Assembly: GCF_020829625.1 (NCBI RefSeq)
Contig: NZ_JAIVFX010000002.1
Span: 513,162 to 577,161, forward strand
Direction: 5' to 3'
DNA: 64,000 bases
Origin: Nostoc sp. XA010
Lineage (GTDB): Bacteria; Cyanobacteriota; Cyanobacteriia; Cyanobacteriales; Nostocaceae
The notes below the pieces were generated by a model that saw only the letters and a list, made by a program, of their open reading frames with translations, was not told the origin of the DNA and ran no database searches. Positions within the stretch are counted from its first letter, which is position 1. Every line of letters starts with the position of its first letter. Shown here piece by piece: positions 63,792-64,000 of this stretch. A program made the translations under genes and the position numbers.

Positions 63792-63873
63792 TTACTTTTT
63801 ACCTTTCTTTCCACGCTGCCAACTTTGGCTATTGGCTTGTTTGCTAAATTCCCCTTTGGGAAAAAGTCGCTGT
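63792..63873 (-). pseudogene. Possible 3' exon of a gene interrupted by the group II intron
   Basis: Beyond the predicted intron end an open frame reads QRLFPKGEFSKQANSQSWQR, GKKGKK and a stop. The basic tail looks like the natural end of a protein. The N-terminal part would be on the other side of the intron, outside the window. Without it the gene cannot be named. Confidence 0.45.
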
Positions 63874-64000
63874 GGTTGAGTCGATGGGGAGTATTATCTC
63901 CCGCACCTCTCAGTTAAATCTGGGCGTGCGACTTTCACCGCACCCAGCTTCCGATGTTCTTAGCTTGCGCCTTTGCTCATGTGTTTGTAATCGTGACAAC
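63874..64000 (-). mobile_element. Group II intron, 3' end (domains V and VI)
   Basis: On the minus strand the 34-base domain V is at 63950-63917: AAGCTGGGTGCGGT, a GAAA loop and GTCGCACGCCCAGATT. The AGC triad and the tetraloop are right, but the base that should pair with the G of AGC is A, not T. Domain VI follows as GAGAGGTGCGGGAG, a loop and CTCCCCATCGACTC. The intron ends near 63874. Confidence 0.8.
63960..64000 (-). CDS. Tail of a group II intron-encoded protein, partial
   Basis: The last 13 codons before a stop read CHDYKHMSKGAS. CHDYKH resembles the end of the HNH endonuclease domain of intron reverse transcriptases. The rest lies beyond the right edge of the window. Position is right, just before domain V. 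Confidence 0.6.
   Translation of the reverse strand, partial: CHDYKHMSKGAS

Overview
The window looks like chromosome from a filamentous, probably Nostoc/Anabaena-type cyanobacterium. The signs are many GCGATCGC (HIP1) palindromes, heptameric short tandem repeats between genes, a low-GC background, a fused panC-cmk gene, an Fe superoxide dismutase, a subtype I-D CRISPR locus, and abundant small inverted-repeat elements. Genus is inferred, not proven.

Layout. 1-8.9 kb: right-hand part of a type I-D CRISPR-Cas locus (cas10d 3' part, csc2, csc1; then a 2-oxoglutarate/Fe(II) oxygenase overlapping cas6, followed by cas4, cas1, cas2 and a 13-repeat array). A 136-codon gene of unknown function sits on the opposite strand between csc1 and the oxygenase. 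8.9-16 kb: exonuclease III, a GT4 glycosyltransferase, a small zinc-ribbon protein, a zinc alcohol dehydrogenase, a hypothetical protein and a GT39 membrane glycosyltransferase. 16-30 kb: a membrane protein, a serine-recombinase-like protein that has lost its catalytic arginines, a VOC protein, a multidomain cyclase whose catalytic signature is eroded, a deoxyhypusine-synthase-like protein, a ParA ATPase, an amino-acid-permease/PAS/GGDEF/EAL fusion and a PLP decarboxylase lacking the His of its His-Lys motif. 30-44 kb: ileS, a lone cNMP-binding domain, a Lin0512 protein, a 62-bp tandem repeat, an AbrB-family membrane protein, a DUF1838 protein, a four-helix-bundle protein between inverted heptamer arrays, a large hybrid histidine kinase and glutaminase.

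44-52 kb: rlpA behind a structured leader, panC-cmk, sodB with a clear terminator, an AIR-synthase-like protein and a PHP protein. 52-56.5 kb: a leftward arsenic-resistance cluster: arsR, a broken pstS, acr3, arsC, a tyrosine phosphatase, arsH. Three (A/T/N)CAA-N6-TTGA sites suggest ArsR control. 56.5-59.6 kb: an AraC regulator and an aldo/keto reductase separated by about 0.7 kb of fragments from at least five genes (cupin, SDR, alcohol dehydrogenase, a second aldo/keto reductase, TMEM175-like channel), which looks like a collapsed cluster. 60-63.2 kb: cobI, cobH, cobG under a cobalamin riboswitch. 63.3-64 kb: a photolyase-N-domain-like protein and the 3' end of a group II intron (domains V and VI plus the tail of its encoded protein) that seems to interrupt another gene.

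The window is also rich in non-autonomous elements. I count at least four families with terminal inverted repeats: three copies of one, two of another, and single copies of two more. There are also palindromic repeats read through in frame inside cas6 and cobG. No tRNA or rRNA gene was recognised.
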